A stretch of DNA of 64,000 nucleotides from Psoroptes ovis (GCA_002943765.1 PQWQ01000001.1:434001-498000), one strand, 5' to 3'; positions 36,006 to 46,652 are shown, counted from the first letter of the stretch. Notes: a model not told the origin generated them from the letters alone. Made by a program: numbers and translations.

Positions 36006-36066
36006 TATTTTTTTTGCGCTCAAAGTGCTCAACGAATTTTTTTTTTGCGCTCAAAGTGCTCAACAA
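36006..36066 (+). repeat. Two direct repeats in transposon 5' region
   Basis: Two adjacent copies of a T-tract followed by TTGCGCTCAAAGTGCTCAAC (36006-36034 and 36035-36066). Subterminal repeats of this kind often bind transposase in DNA transposons; that role here is inference. Confidence 0.7.
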
Positions 36067-36770
36067 GTTTTTGTTGAAATCAACACGTGGAATTTTGATC
36101 AAAATTTGAGAATTTGACGATTAAAATTGAAAATAGTTGATCCGTGAATCATCCAATTTTTTTGATATTAATTAAAATAAAATCATAAATTTTTAGAGTA
36201 TCTTTTACACTTGGTAAAGATGAAAAGACAAAGAAGTAAGTCGAATATTTATGAGAAAATTCATATAAAATATTTTTTTACACACGTAGAACAATCTTCA
36301 ATGAAAAGCATTCAATCAACGATGCGAACATTATGTAAATATATTGATGACAATTGTATCTTGGACTATTTAATTCCAACTTACAACGAATTAATGGAGA
36401 AAATTCGCATTGGTATCGCCGAATTCGGTACATTGAATGTCGAGCTCAATGAATACAAACGAATCAATGAAAAATTTTCAGAGTTGGCCAAATTTGATCT
36501 TGAAGCGAAAGCAAAGATGCAACAATCATTGGAGATAGCCGAGACTGCTGGTCAATTTTTAAAACAAATGAAGCGAGTTAAAAAATTCAAAGAAATGCAT
36601 CCGATCATCACGAATTATCATGAATTGAGCAGAAAAAATTTGAGTTTTGTCAAATGTTGTGGAAACATTTACAGAAGCGGTTGCAGTATGTACTTACATA
36701 TTCAGAAGAGCCATCCAGAAACATATGTTGATAAGTCTGAATTAGAATCCCTTTCATCAACATGTGGAGA

Positions 36771-37617
36771 TTCTACATCATTGCAGGAACCATTACCATC
36801 AACTTCATCAAATTGTGAAACATTGCAGCAACCATTACCAACAACATTTGAAGATTCTACACCATTACCAGGAACATCTGACGATTCTACACCATTGCAG
36901 CAACCATTACCAGCAACATTTGAAGATTCTACACCATTACCAGCAACATCTGACGATTCTACACCATTGCAGCAACCATTACCAGCAACATTTGAAGATT
37001 CTACACCATTACCAGCAACATCTGACGATTCTACACCATTGCAGCAACCATTACCAGCAACATTTAAAGATTCTACACCATTACCAGCAACATCTGACGA
37101 TTCTACACCATTGCAGCAACCATTACCAGCAACATTTAAAGATTCTACACCATTACCAGCAACATCTGACGATTCTACACCATTGCAGCAACCATTACCA
37201 ACAACATTTGAAGATTCTACACCATTACCAGCAACATCTGACGATTCTACACCATTGCAGCAACCATTACCAGCAACATTTAAAGATTCTACACCATTAC
37301 CAGCAACATCTGACGATTCTACACCATTGCAGCAACCATTACCAGCAACATTTAAAGATTCTACACCATTACCAGCAACATCTGACGATTCTACACCATT
37401 GCAGCAACCATTACCAGCAACATTTAAAGATTCTACACCATTACCAGCAACATCTGACGATTCTACACCATTGCAGCAACCATTACCAGCAACATTTAAA
37501 GATTCTACACCATTACCAGCAACATCTGACGATTCTACACCATTGCAGCAACCATTACCAGCAACATCTGACGATTATACACCATTGCAGCAACCATTAC
37601 CAACAACATTTGAAGAT
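36771..37617 (+). repeat. 72-bp coding minisatellite
   Basis: About nine full units of a 72-bp repeat, plus partial units at both ends, encoding TPLQQPLPATFKDSTPLPAT followed by SDDS. Units differ mainly by GAA/AAA (Glu/Lys) after TTT and by GCA/ACA (Ala/Thr). Each 72-bp unit is itself two related half-units. Because the unit is a multiple of three, more than one frame stays open; only the frame continuous with the transposase is credible. Confidence 0.95.
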
Positions 37618-38902
37618 TCGGACTCCGATTCAGATGTAGACTATGATGACGAAATTTATTATGCAGATGAGTTCGAATCGGAGTTCGAAGAAAAAAGGTG
37701 CAATTTTTTGGAAAACGCCAAAAAAGATTTATCGAGTGAAGATTATGAAAAATTCACTCGAGTGTGCGAGACAATCCTATATTTTAAATCTAAAGACTAC
37801 ATAAGTTTACCATCATTCGGGATTGTCTTCGATTCATTAATGAGAGCATTGGGCATTGATCTCAATACCAAGTTGCATAATTATGTATCAGATTTCATCA
37901 AATCAGAATATTTTCAATGGGAGTTCGCCAAAACACTCATCAACTTCATCACTCCCAAAGAATATCCAATCGGTGATAGCAACAAAAAATATTATTACAT
38001 CCCGATCAAACAAATACTCCAAAAATATATCATCACCGAAGATTTAGTTAATGTGATCGATAAGGAAGAAGATCAGCTATTACCACCATATATACGAGAT
38101 AATAAATTCGCCAAAAAATTACGACTCATCATATATGGTGATGAGTTCAACGCTTCCAATGCGTTGCGGGACACGAATCGCAGAAATAAAATATATATTT
38201 TATATCTTGATATCGACAATTACACGGCGCCAACAACGAAGCACAAAGACGTTCATTTATTGATGATATGGAGGTCAATTGATCAAAAGGATTCCAACAC
38301 CTCTCTTAGTCAATTATTGAAACCATTGACTGACGATTTGGCACATTTAATCAAGCATGGAATAGATTTTAACGGCCGCAAAATAGAAGTTTGCGTGAGC
38401 CATATCTTAGGTAAGAAATTTTTTAATCTCCTAATAATCATTTCAATACAATTAATTCGTCTATCTAGGTGACAATCTTGGTGTTGCCGAATTGCTCGGT
38501 CTGAATAGAACGTTCGGTCCGGGTTTCGTTTGCCGTTATTGTGGCAAAAAGTATAGGAATCTTAACATTGATGAGGAGAGAGATTTGACGATAGGCAGAA
38601 CTTATGACCAGTATGAGCAAGAACTTAAATTAGTTAAAAGAAATTCGAACTTCCCAAGTTTGAGCGGCATAAAAACGGATTCTGCCTTCTCGCCATTGGA
38701 AATTAATGTTTTCCAGGTTTCGCCACCTGATTGGTTCCATGATGTTGCGGAAGGTAATTTTAATATATTATTAAATTCAAAAAATAATTGAATTTTTCAA
38801 GGAATTATTCCCAAAACCATGGACATCATCATGGCAAAAATGACAAAGTATTTGTCAGCCTCTAATATCAAACAGAGTATCCATCGATTTAAATGGGTTA
38901 AT

Positions 38903-39070
38903 TGATATCTAAATATATGATCGATGAATAAAAAAAGGATGGGAATATGTGGAATTATAAATTTAATTAGTATTTATTAATATATAAATACTTTACTTTA
39001 CATTAATTAAAAATATATACTTTGATTATTATTGCTGTTATTTTAAATAAAATATATTTATTTTCTAACA
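38903..39070 (+). repeat. Copia 5' LTR
   Basis: 168 bp, TGATATCT...TTCTAACA. It matches the 3' LTR base for base by eye. The primer-binding site begins a few bases downstream. Confidence 0.93.
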
Positions 39071-39122
39071 ATTTGGTAGCAGAGCGTTAAAAAGATCTAT
39101 TTACCAGTTTGAAAAACGAAAA

Positions 39123-40904
39123 ATGGATGAATTAATCAAACAAATCACTGATGCATTCACATCTTTGAATAGTAGATTGACTAATATCGAAGTCGAAAGA
39201 AAAAAACCAGAAATATTTGAAAACTTTGCGTTTTCAAAAATAGTATCGTATAATGGTGATAACCTAATCGAATGGCGTAACACAGTAACCTGTGCACTTG
39301 CCTCATGTGGTCAATCGAAATTCTTGGAGGAAGAAATTCCAACCAATGGAGAAGAATATGAACAAATGAAAAAATTACTGGGTATGCTGAAGTCTACATT
39401 CATACCGTCAAAACTAGATGTGGTGGCAAAATGTGAAACGGTATATCAACTCTGGAAGTTGATGTCAATCGATCACAAAGATACATTAGCAACGGCGGTA
39501 CGCAAGTACAGCGAAATTTACAGCTGTTTGTATGTATCTGGTAGCCTACGATTATGGCTGGAAGAGATTCTGGTCAAATTCGACTCTTTCGACAAAGACT
39601 GGATAGATTTTACCGAAAAAATCAAGTGCATCATGATCATTCATATATTAAAATCAAATGAAAAAATCAAATCGCTGGTTGACAATTTAATATCAAAATC
39701 AATATGCACAATCGATGCATTGAAAAATGAATTTATAGAATATGACGAAAAAGTGAGAATCAAACCAGCTACAACGAATTCTAACAGTAATAATAATGAT
39801 GCATATGAAACATACGATGTAGTTAAGAAAACTACACAAAAATTTAATAAAAATTTCAAAAAATTCAAATGCACAATATGCAAAAAAAATGGACATACAG
39901 CGAACGATTGCTGGTTCAAGAAAAATAAAAATAAATTTAATAATAACAAAAGCTACAATAATTATCGAGAACAACACATGAAAAACATTCTGTTGACGAA
40001 TATACAATTACCAAACAATGAATGGATTCTCGATTCAGGATGCACCTCTCATATTATAGTGAAAAATCAACTCACTGGTGCAAAAGATATTGATTACATA
40101 TTTTCAACAGCAGGAACCGAAAAAATAAGAGGTCAAAAAATTGGAAATTATGTAATTAAGTTAAAAAATAATAAAAAATTGAAACTATCGAACGTCGTAT
40201 ATGGGAATTTCAGTTCCAATTTGATTTCAATATACCAATTATTGAAACAAAAATATAAAATTAAATTTTATGAAAAAAAGGCTTTGATATTAAAAAATAA
40301 ACAAGTCATTGCCGTCGCATGGAACAAAAACGGAATATGGACAATCAAAGAAAAAATGGATCAAAACAATGTCAATAATAATAATTATAATATTAGCAAT
40401 ATGTGCACTGAAAACAAAATCTTATGGCACAATCGACTTGGACATTGTGGAAAAAAAATTCTGAAAAGAATTAAATCAATTATGCCTAATATTAATGCTG
40501 ATTTTGACCAATGTGAGGAGTGTATGTTGAATAAATCAACATCCATGCCTCATAAGACACCTATGATTTACAATAATGTAAAATCTTTTGAATTCTTGCA
40601 TATAGACCTATGGGAAAGCCCAATATTATCCTATGGAGGAAATAAATATGCTATTATCATTGTAGATCATTTTTCAGGGTTTATATTTGGAATCGCTGTA
40701 AAATCCAAATCAGAAGTTGCTGATGAATTGATTCAATTTATTGACAACAAAGAAAAATGTTATGGAAAAAAGGTCAAAATTATACGGACCGATAATGGTA
40801 CCGAATTCATTAATAAAAAATTTAAGAATTTAAGAATTATTGTATTGAAAAAGGAATCGAACATCAAAGAATTGTTCCATATTCTCCCGAACAAAATGGC
40901 ATAG
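39123..40904 (+). CDS. Copia Gag, protease and N-terminal integrase frame
   Basis: A 593-codon frame. Residues of about 1-240 are a Gag-like region. A CCHC zinc knuckle (CTICKKNGHTANDC, spacing CX2CX4HX4C) follows at about 248-262. The aspartic protease active site is seen as LDSGCTSH (about 305). The integrase zinc region has a His pair (WHNRLGH) and Cys pair (CEEC). The first catalytic Asp lies in HIDLW and the second in TDNGTEF. The frame then runs out by a one-base loss near an A6 run at about 40816-40835, and ends at 40904, before the catalytic Glu. The remainder continues in the next frame. Confidence 0.9.
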   Translation: MDELIKQITDAFTSLNSRLTNIEVERKKPEIFENFAFSKIVSYNGDNLIEWRNTVTCALASCGQSKFLEEEIPTNGEEYEQMKKLLGMLKSTFIPSKLDVVAKCETVYQLWKLMSIDHKDTLATAVRKYSEIYSCLYVSGSLRLWLEEILVKFDSFDKDWIDFTEKIKCIMIIHILKSNEKIKSLVDNLISKSICTIDALKNEFIEYDEKVRIKPATTNSNSNNNDAYETYDVVKKTTQKFNKNFKKFKCTICKKNGHTANDCWFKKNKNKFNNNKSYNNYREQHMKNILLTNIQLPNNEWILDSGCTSHIIVKNQLTGAKDIDYIFSTAGTEKIRGQKIGNYVIKLKNNKKLKLSNVVYGNFSSNLISIYQLLKQKYKIKFYEKKALILKNKQVIAVAWNKNGIWTIKEKMDQNNVNNNNYNISNMCTENKILWHNRLGHCGKKILKRIKSIMPNINADFDQCEECMLNKSTSMPHKTPMIYNNVKSFEFLHIDLWESPILSYGGNKYAIIIVDHFSGFIFGIAVKSKSEVADELIQFIDNKEKCYGKKVKIIRTDNGTEFINKKFKNLRIIVLKKESNIKELFHILPNKMA

Positions 40905-40945
40905 TTGAACGTACAAATCGAACCGTTTTCACAACTGTACGAGTT

Positions 40946-43018
40946 ATGATGAATGCAGCAAAAGTTTCACATAAACTTTGGGCTAACACTATGGATACAG
41001 CCATTTACTTAATAAACATTTGGGTTAGAGATGATAAGATATCACCATTTGAAAAAATATTTAACAAAAAACCCAGTTATCATCATTTAAAAACGTTTGG
41101 TTGTATTGCATATTATCATCAACAACACCAATTTAGATCAAAATTTGAAAAAACAGCTAAAAAATTGATGTTCTTGGGTTATACCGAGACAACAAAAAAT
41201 TATAAATTATGGGACCCTACAAAAATGAAAATTATCATCACTAATAATGTAAAATTTAATGAAAATGAATATTATTTTAAAATACCAAATAATGATGAAT
41301 TATCATCATCGAATCATTTTTTTGTTTCAAATGATTTACCAAATGTGCCCAGTACAGCAAATAATGAGAACATCAATATTAGTAATGATAATTCAGATGT
41401 CAATCATGATAATAATGAAAATGATGACAATCATAATAATGTTGATAATGAGAATTATGATGACGATAATCACATTGAAAATGAAAATCAAAATGATGAT
41501 GATTATAATATTGAATTAGATGATGAACAATCATCAGATAGTGGGGATAATTTTTCTCCCAGAGTATTTACACGTGCCAATAGAGGTGTACCACCAGAAC
41601 GATATGGCTATAAATGTGAAAATTCATCGAATACGATACCAAAAAATTATAATGAAGCTATTAAATCAATTGATTGCGAAAACTGGAAAAAGGCTATCAA
41701 GACTGAAATTGACCAATTAAAAAAGTACAACGTATTTAAAGAAGTTAAATATGATAGTAACCGAACCGTTGTACCAACAAAATGGATTTTCACAAAGAAA
41801 AGAAATGGCAAATACAAAGCAAGATTAGTTGCTTGTGGCTATTCACAGCAACAAGGTATTGACTATAACGAAAAAATGTCACCCACACCCGATAACTGTC
41901 TCACAAATTTCGTGTTGGGTTATGCAAAGACATATGATTACAAAATCAGACAGTTAGACATAAAAACAGCATATTTAAATGCTGAGTTGAATGAAGATAT
42001 ATATGTAAACATACCACCAGGTTTTAATGGTGATGGTCAATTTAAATTAAACAAAGCTTTGTATGGATTGAAACAAAGCGCCTTACAGTGGTATAAGACA
42101 ATTTCATCGTACCTACAAGAAATAGGATTTAAAAAATGTATCACTGACAAATGTCTATTTCGTAAAAATAAAATTTTGATTTTAATATACGTCGATGACA
42201 TACTTATCGTCGCTCCAGATGATAACACAATAAATAAAATCATTAATGATCTTGAACAAAAATTTGAAGTCTCAGACATCGGACAAATAAGTGATTATCT
42301 TGGTATTAACATCATCGACAAAGGTCGATATTTCATCTTAAATCAAACAAAATATATCAAAAAACTATTAGATGACTATCATATGAAAAATTGCAAATCT
42401 ACAACGTTACCAATGTCATCTCTTTATGAACAAGATGATAATGAACCAATAAATGAAAATTTGCCAATCCAACAAATAATTGGATCTTTACTATATGTGG
42501 CGTTACGAACAAGACCAGATATATTGTTTGCAGTAAATTGGATATCAAGGTTTTCAAAAAAACCAACTGCAAGTCTCTTCAAAGCTTGTAAACAAGTACT
42601 GCGGTATTTGTCAGGTTCAATTAACAAATCCCTGAAAATTGGAAAATTCGATAATTATATTAGAGTCTATACAGACGCATCATTTGCACAAGGAAAATCA
42701 AGACATTCAACAAGTGGAATCATCATAACATGCGGAGAATGTATTTTATTAACAAAAAGTTCGAAACAATCCAGAATCGCAACGTCGAGTTGTGAAAGTG
42801 AACTATCAGCAGTAATTACTGGATATAAAATGGCCTTATTTATCGAACAAATATTTCAATTTATAGATTACGAGTATAAGATTAAGTTCTTATGCGATAA
42901 CCAATCGGCAATAAAAATATTAAATGAGCAGGAAATAATGAAAAAATCGAGATATTTCGACATAGAAATAAAAAAATTTTATCGAGGTATTCAGGAGCGA
43001 AAAAATATACTCAATTGA
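40946..43018 (+). CDS. Copia integrase C part, reverse transcriptase and RNase H frame
   Basis: Continues the polyprotein in another frame; the true junction lies upstream, near 40830, since the frame is open from there. An Asp/Asn-rich linker follows the integrase tail. The reverse transcriptase shows LDIKTAYLNAEL (first catalytic Asp) and YVDDILIV (catalytic pair). RNase H shows YTDASFAQGKS and SSCESELSA. It stops at 43018. A second one-base shift, near an A6 run at about 43003-43010, separates the last 30 or so conserved codons, which run on into the 3' LTR and stop at 43116-43118. Confidence 0.9.
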   Translation: MMNAAKVSHKLWANTMDTAIYLINIWVRDDKISPFEKIFNKKPSYHHLKTFGCIAYYHQQHQFRSKFEKTAKKLMFLGYTETTKNYKLWDPTKMKIIITNNVKFNENEYYFKIPNNDELSSSNHFFVSNDLPNVPSTANNENINISNDNSDVNHDNNENDDNHNNVDNENYDDDNHIENENQNDDDYNIELDDEQSSDSGDNFSPRVFTRANRGVPPERYGYKCENSSNTIPKNYNEAIKSIDCENWKKAIKTEIDQLKKYNVFKEVKYDSNRTVVPTKWIFTKKRNGKYKARLVACGYSQQQGIDYNEKMSPTPDNCLTNFVLGYAKTYDYKIRQLDIKTAYLNAELNEDIYVNIPPGFNGDGQFKLNKALYGLKQSALQWYKTISSYLQEIGFKKCITDKCLFRKNKILILIYVDDILIVAPDDNTINKIINDLEQKFEVSDIGQISDYLGINIIDKGRYFILNQTKYIKKLLDDYHMKNCKSTTLPMSSLYEQDDNEPINENLPIQQIIGSLLYVALRTRPDILFAVNWISRFSKKPTASLFKACKQVLRYLSGSINKSLKIGKFDNYIRVYTDASFAQGKSRHSTSGIIITCGECILLTKSSKQSRIATSSCESELSAVITGYKMALFIEQIFQFIDYEYKIKFLCDNQSAIKILNEQEIMKKSRYFDIEIKKFYRGIQERKNILN

Positions 43019-43089
43019 GTATATTGACACCAATCATCAATTAGGTGATTTGTTTACCAAAATATTGTTCAAACCGATAATAGATAAAA

Positions 43090-43257
43090 TGATATCTAAA
43101 TATATGATCGATGAATAAAAAAAGGATGGGAATATGTGGAATTATAAATTTAATTAGTATTTATTAATATATAAATACTTTACTTTACATTAATTAAAAA
43201 TATATACTTTGATTATTATTGCTGTTATTTTAAATAAAATATATTTATTTTCTAACA
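43090..43257 (+). repeat. Copia 3' LTR
   Basis: 168 bp, same sequence as 38903-39070 by eye. The polypurine tract before it is weak (GATAATAGATAAAA). Confidence 0.93.
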
Positions 43258-43338
43258 TTAATGGACCAATAACCTTGAATCACCAAGGTAAAATGCAATG
43301 TAAAGGGAAAGGGATACAAAAAGTTGAAATGGCGATGA

Positions 43339-43870
43339 GATTTATTGAGATATTCCCTCAAATCATTATGGACAATAAAGAAGAATTCAGTATGTATTTC
43401 ATCTTGAGGAAATTCATCTTTCTTTCGTTTGGCTTCAATATTCAACAATTTGACGAACTCAAAACTGTAGTGAATGAGTTGAAAGATAAATGCATTCAAT
43501 TTGGAATTATGATACCGAAAATGCATTTTGTGTCGCACTATTATGATTTAATGCAATTTTATGGACCTCTCCGGAAATATAGTACTGAGTGCTATGAACG
43601 AAACCATTCACTCATGAAAAGCATCATCGGACGATCCAGAAACTTCAAGAATGTGCCATTTTCGATCGCTAAGAAATATCAAGTGCTACATCCTTTCATG
43701 GCTGATCAAGATGAAATCACTATAGGTCCTAATACGCGACTTATGGCCCGTGATCATCCTTTCAAATTGAAATATAGGATCGCAAGAGCCTTGTTGAAAG
43801 AGGATGATAAGTTCCTCGAAGCTGAGAATTTTTCCAGGATGGACAATAAGATAATGGTATCAGGCAGCTT
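43339..43870 (+). repeat. Left arm of transposase inverted repeat
   Basis: The transposase 3' coding region, from about residue FIEIFPQII to MVSGSLW. It recurs in inverted, diverged form at 44455-44985. The two arms are separated by about 0.6 kb. Confidence 0.8.
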
Positions 43871-44027
43871 GTGGTCAATTATAAGCCCAGATCATGAAAC
43901 GAATATTCATGGAATTCATCTTGAAAATGAAAACTTTACCATCCAATTGGATGAACTATCTTTCGCCAATTCATTCATTTTTGATTATCATGGTGCACCG
44001 CATCTGAATTACGGTGTAAGAAAATAA

Positions 44028-44454
44028 ATCAAAAGATCTCGAGGAGTTGTAAGTTTGTCATTATAATATACTATAGTATATCCAAAGTATCAATTATTTT
44101 TTTCTTAGTTTTGATTTTTAAAATTGTTTAAATCATTTTTTTTTGCTTTCAAGTAGAAAATGACAGAAGATCGTCATTCAAAAAACAATGATCACCGAAA
44201 CGGCTTGGCTAGGACGATGATAAAAATGTCACTGATAAATGAAAGGTATTCAATGAAATAGATTCTTTTTAATTTCTTTAGCTTTTATGCATGAATGTTA
44301 CAGATTAATTTACGATTAACAGCCATCGTCAGACTTCTCTTAATGATCAAATACTCATCAATAAATTGGCGGAAGATAATTTATTCAATTGGATGGAATT
44401 TTGTTGGATATCGAATCGATTTCATGACTATTCTTTGATGATTTGGCCTTAAAA
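44028..44454. other. Transposon 3' non-coding region
   Basis: AT-rich sequence after the transposase stop, between the two arms of the inverted repeat. Includes TATAATATACTATAGTATAT near 44062-44082, a local palindrome. No gene was seen. Confidence 0.45.
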
Positions 44455-44985
44455 TTTACTGCAAGTTGCTTGATACCATTGTCTTATTGTCGATCTTGGA
44501 AACATTCTTGGCTTCGTGGCACTTATTATTTTCTTTCAACAAGACTTTTGCGATATTATATTTCAATTTGAATGGGTGATCACAGGCTATAAGTCGCTTG
44601 TCAGGACCTATAGTGATTTCATCTTGATTAGCCAAGAAAGGATGGAGCATTTGATATTTTTTTGCGATCGAAAATAGTGCATTCTTGGAGTTTCTAGATG
44701 GTCCATGGTTCTTTTCATGAGTGAATGATTTTGTTCATAACGCTTGGTATTATATTTCCGAAGAGTTCCGAAATTGCATTAAATCATAATGATGCGACAA
44801 AAATGCATCGGTATCGTTGGTTCCAATCGGATGCATTTACCATTCAACTCATTCACCATTCATTTTAATTCGTCAAATTCTTCATTATGGAAGCCAAACG
44901 AAAGAAATATTGAATTCTTCAAGATGAAGTACATATTGGATTCGTCTTTATTGTCCGTAATGATTTGTGGGAATATCTCTATAAA
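44455..44985 (-). pseudogene. Inverted degenerate transposase 3' fragment
   Basis: On the minus strand, 44650-44456 reads MLHPFLANQDEITIGPDKRL and continues to MVSSNLQ, matching the functional copy's HPFMADQDEITIGPNTRL...MVSGSLW with many substitutions. Sequence from 44985 down to 44660 matches the copy's IEIFPQII to NVPFSIAK region, with frameshifts. It is therefore an older or faster-decaying second copy, cut at the junction with KANSL3 sequence. Confidence 0.85.
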
Positions 44986-44990
44986 TCTAT

Positions 44991-46513
44991 AAAAATTTTA
45001 TCCAATCAAAGATCGTATTGAAAATAAAAATCGGCCAACATTTATTGATCCATTGTTCAATACACTCAGTCATTATAAACCGAAAAAATTACCACGAAAA
45101 CCAATTTTTCTATTCATACCTCATGAACCGAATCTTAATTTGAATAATACAACATCACCTCGATTAAAATATTGGAGTTCATTGCTTAGTTCAATGGGCA
45201 AATTAGTACCATTATCAGTGACGGCAAAATCAAATGATTATTTAGTTGACATACTGAATGATATACGATATGTTGTAAATGAGAAAATAAAAAATTTGAA
45301 AAATTCATATACCTCAAGACCAATAGTATTGATTGGATTTGATGCAGCATCGATAATAGCAATACATTGTGCATTGCAAAATTATTCTTCGATCGCCGCC
45401 ATCGTTTGCCTTGGTTTTCCATTAAGAACATTGAATGGAATACGTGGTGAATTAGGCGACACGATATTAGAATTAACTTGTCCAATACAATTTATTATCG
45501 GTGAAAATTCAACATTAACTTCGATCGATGAAATGGAAGATTTTCGTGAACGTATGCTGTTTGCACAAACAAATTTAGTGGTGATCGGTGGTGCTAATGA
45601 TAAATTGATTGTATCGAACACTAAAAAACGTTTAAATTGTTTGACTCAATCAATGATAGATCGTTGTATTGTTGATGAAATCTATGAATTTTTATCACCA
45701 ATATTGATTAATTATAATGAAGATTCAAATAATTATCTGACCAATAATTATCATCATCAAACACAATCAATGCATAAAGATGGAAAAAATTCTAATCATT
45801 ACATTTATTATGATGAATATGGACAACCGATTTCAATTGCACCATCTTCATCAAATATTAAAATAAATAATGTTGGAAGAAAAAGACAATTATACACGTC
45901 GAAAAAACGTTTAAAAATGATGGAAAATAATGATATCACAGCTATGTATCCAGATGATATTAATAGACAATTAATGACGCCAGGAATGATACCACAAACA
46001 CAGCCAACGAAACGTAAACGAAGAACAAAAAAAGAAATATTAATGGATAATTATAATTTGAATAATAATAAAACACCAGGAACAATTACAACGACAACAT
46101 CGAATAATAATGGATTGAATTTTGCACAAATATTAGGACGTGCAAATACAATCACCGGAGCTAGTAACAATGCTCCAAGTTTCACAATATTACCATTTCA
46201 AACATCAACAGCAACATCACATCTTGCCACATTCATATCATCAACACCGCCATCATCATCCACAACAACATCATCAACAATTGACCGACAACAATTTAAT
46301 AATATAAAAATAGAAAGATCACAAATAATATCGATCGATAATTTACCATTATCATCATTAACAACAAAGAAAATTGTAAAAAAGACATCAACAATCAGTC
46401 CAACAGCGATACATTTAGCTGATTTCGAAACATTACCATCATCATCATCATCATTTGCAACAAATACAGCAAATAAAACAAATTCAATTGGTGGTTCTGG
46501 TTGCAATCCATGA
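44991..46513 (+). pseudogene. KANSL3: KANSL3 copy 1, 5'-truncated
   Basis: Lacks exon 1 and the first 352 bp of exon 2, which are replaced by transposon sequence. From 45053 to the stop at 46513 the encoded 486 residues are the same as the C-terminal part of the intact gene at 52555-54917. The first in-frame ATG is at 45194 (MGKLVPLSV). No promoter of its own is evident. It could at most give an N-terminally truncated hydrolase-like domain plus the disordered tail. Confidence 0.88.
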
Positions 46514-46652
46514 TGATTAATGAAATATTTGATTTATAATTTTGATTGTGATTAAAATTTTTCTACAAAAAAAATGTTCAAAGCACCATCTTTCGAATGA
46601 AAGTTTAATAAAATTACAATTTTTCATTCCATGAATAAATACACGCAATCAT
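44991..46652. repeat. Segmental duplication, right part of copy 1
   Basis: Matches 53395-55056 at a constant offset of 8404 with no difference noticed by eye. It covers the C-terminal 3/4 of KANSL3 exon 2 and 139 bp past its stop. Confidence 0.95.

Larger units (their letters stand above)
38903..43257 (+). mobile_element. Copia-type LTR retrotransposon, full length
   Basis: A 4355-bp element with 168-bp LTRs (38903-39070, 43090-43257), which start TG and end CA and read the same. It is flanked by the 5-bp duplication TTAAT (38898-38902, 43258-43262). The primer-binding site follows the 5' LTR at about 39074 (TGGTAGCAGAG, complementary to the 3' end of an initiator-Met-type tRNA). Order gag, protease, integrase, reverse transcriptase, RNase H is Copia-like. 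Two single-base frameshifts break the polyprotein frame. It is inserted in exon 3 of the surrounding transposase. Confidence 0.95.
36220..44027 (+). pseudogene. DNA transposase gene split by a Copia insertion
   Basis: Exons: 36220-38410, 38469-38753, and 38802-38902 continuing at 43263-44027. The coding phase continues on both sides of the Copia element and one target-duplication copy; total length without them is 1113 codons. The N-terminal part is helical, with a C2H2-like segment (CCGN...HIQKSHPETY). Next comes a 24-residue minisatellite (36771-37617), then the core: a first acidic block (YLDIDNYTAP), GDNLGVAELLG, CRYCGKK, SPPDWFHDVAEG, KMHFVSHYYD and ECYERNHSLMKS. This order is that of animal transposase-like proteins allied to CACTA/EnSpm-type elements, but the superfamily call is uncertain. 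ATG at 36220 is chosen because the frame upstream has no ATG. Apart from the Copia insertion no lesion was seen, so the element was probably recently functional. Confidence 0.75.
35757..44990 (+). mobile_element. DNA transposon nest replacing helicase/KANSL3 5' region
   Basis: A 9.2-kb insertion that interrupts duplication copy 1: homology to copy 2 ends at 35756 and resumes at 44991. It contains a 463-bp 5' non-coding part, a spliced transposase gene, a nested Copia element (38903-43257), and an inverted, diverged copy of the transposase 3' region (44455-44985). The left end CACACAACGAAATCG could be a true terminus, but no inverse of it appears at the right end. The right end therefore seems to be a deletion breakpoint rather than an element terminus. 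No target-site duplication was found for the outer element. Confidence 0.85.

Noticed and set aside
36764..37639. Second open frame (His/Gln/Leu repeat) across the minisatellite
   Set aside because: Shadow of the transposase repeat; stays open only because the unit is a multiple of three.
41259..41720. Met/Ile-rich plus-strand frames inside Copia
   Set aside because: Alternate-frame reading of the Asp/Asn-rich linker of the polyprotein.
45186..46506. Minus-strand frames opposite KANSL3 (also at 53590-54910)
   Set aside because: Antisense shadows of a well-supported gene, duplicated along with it.
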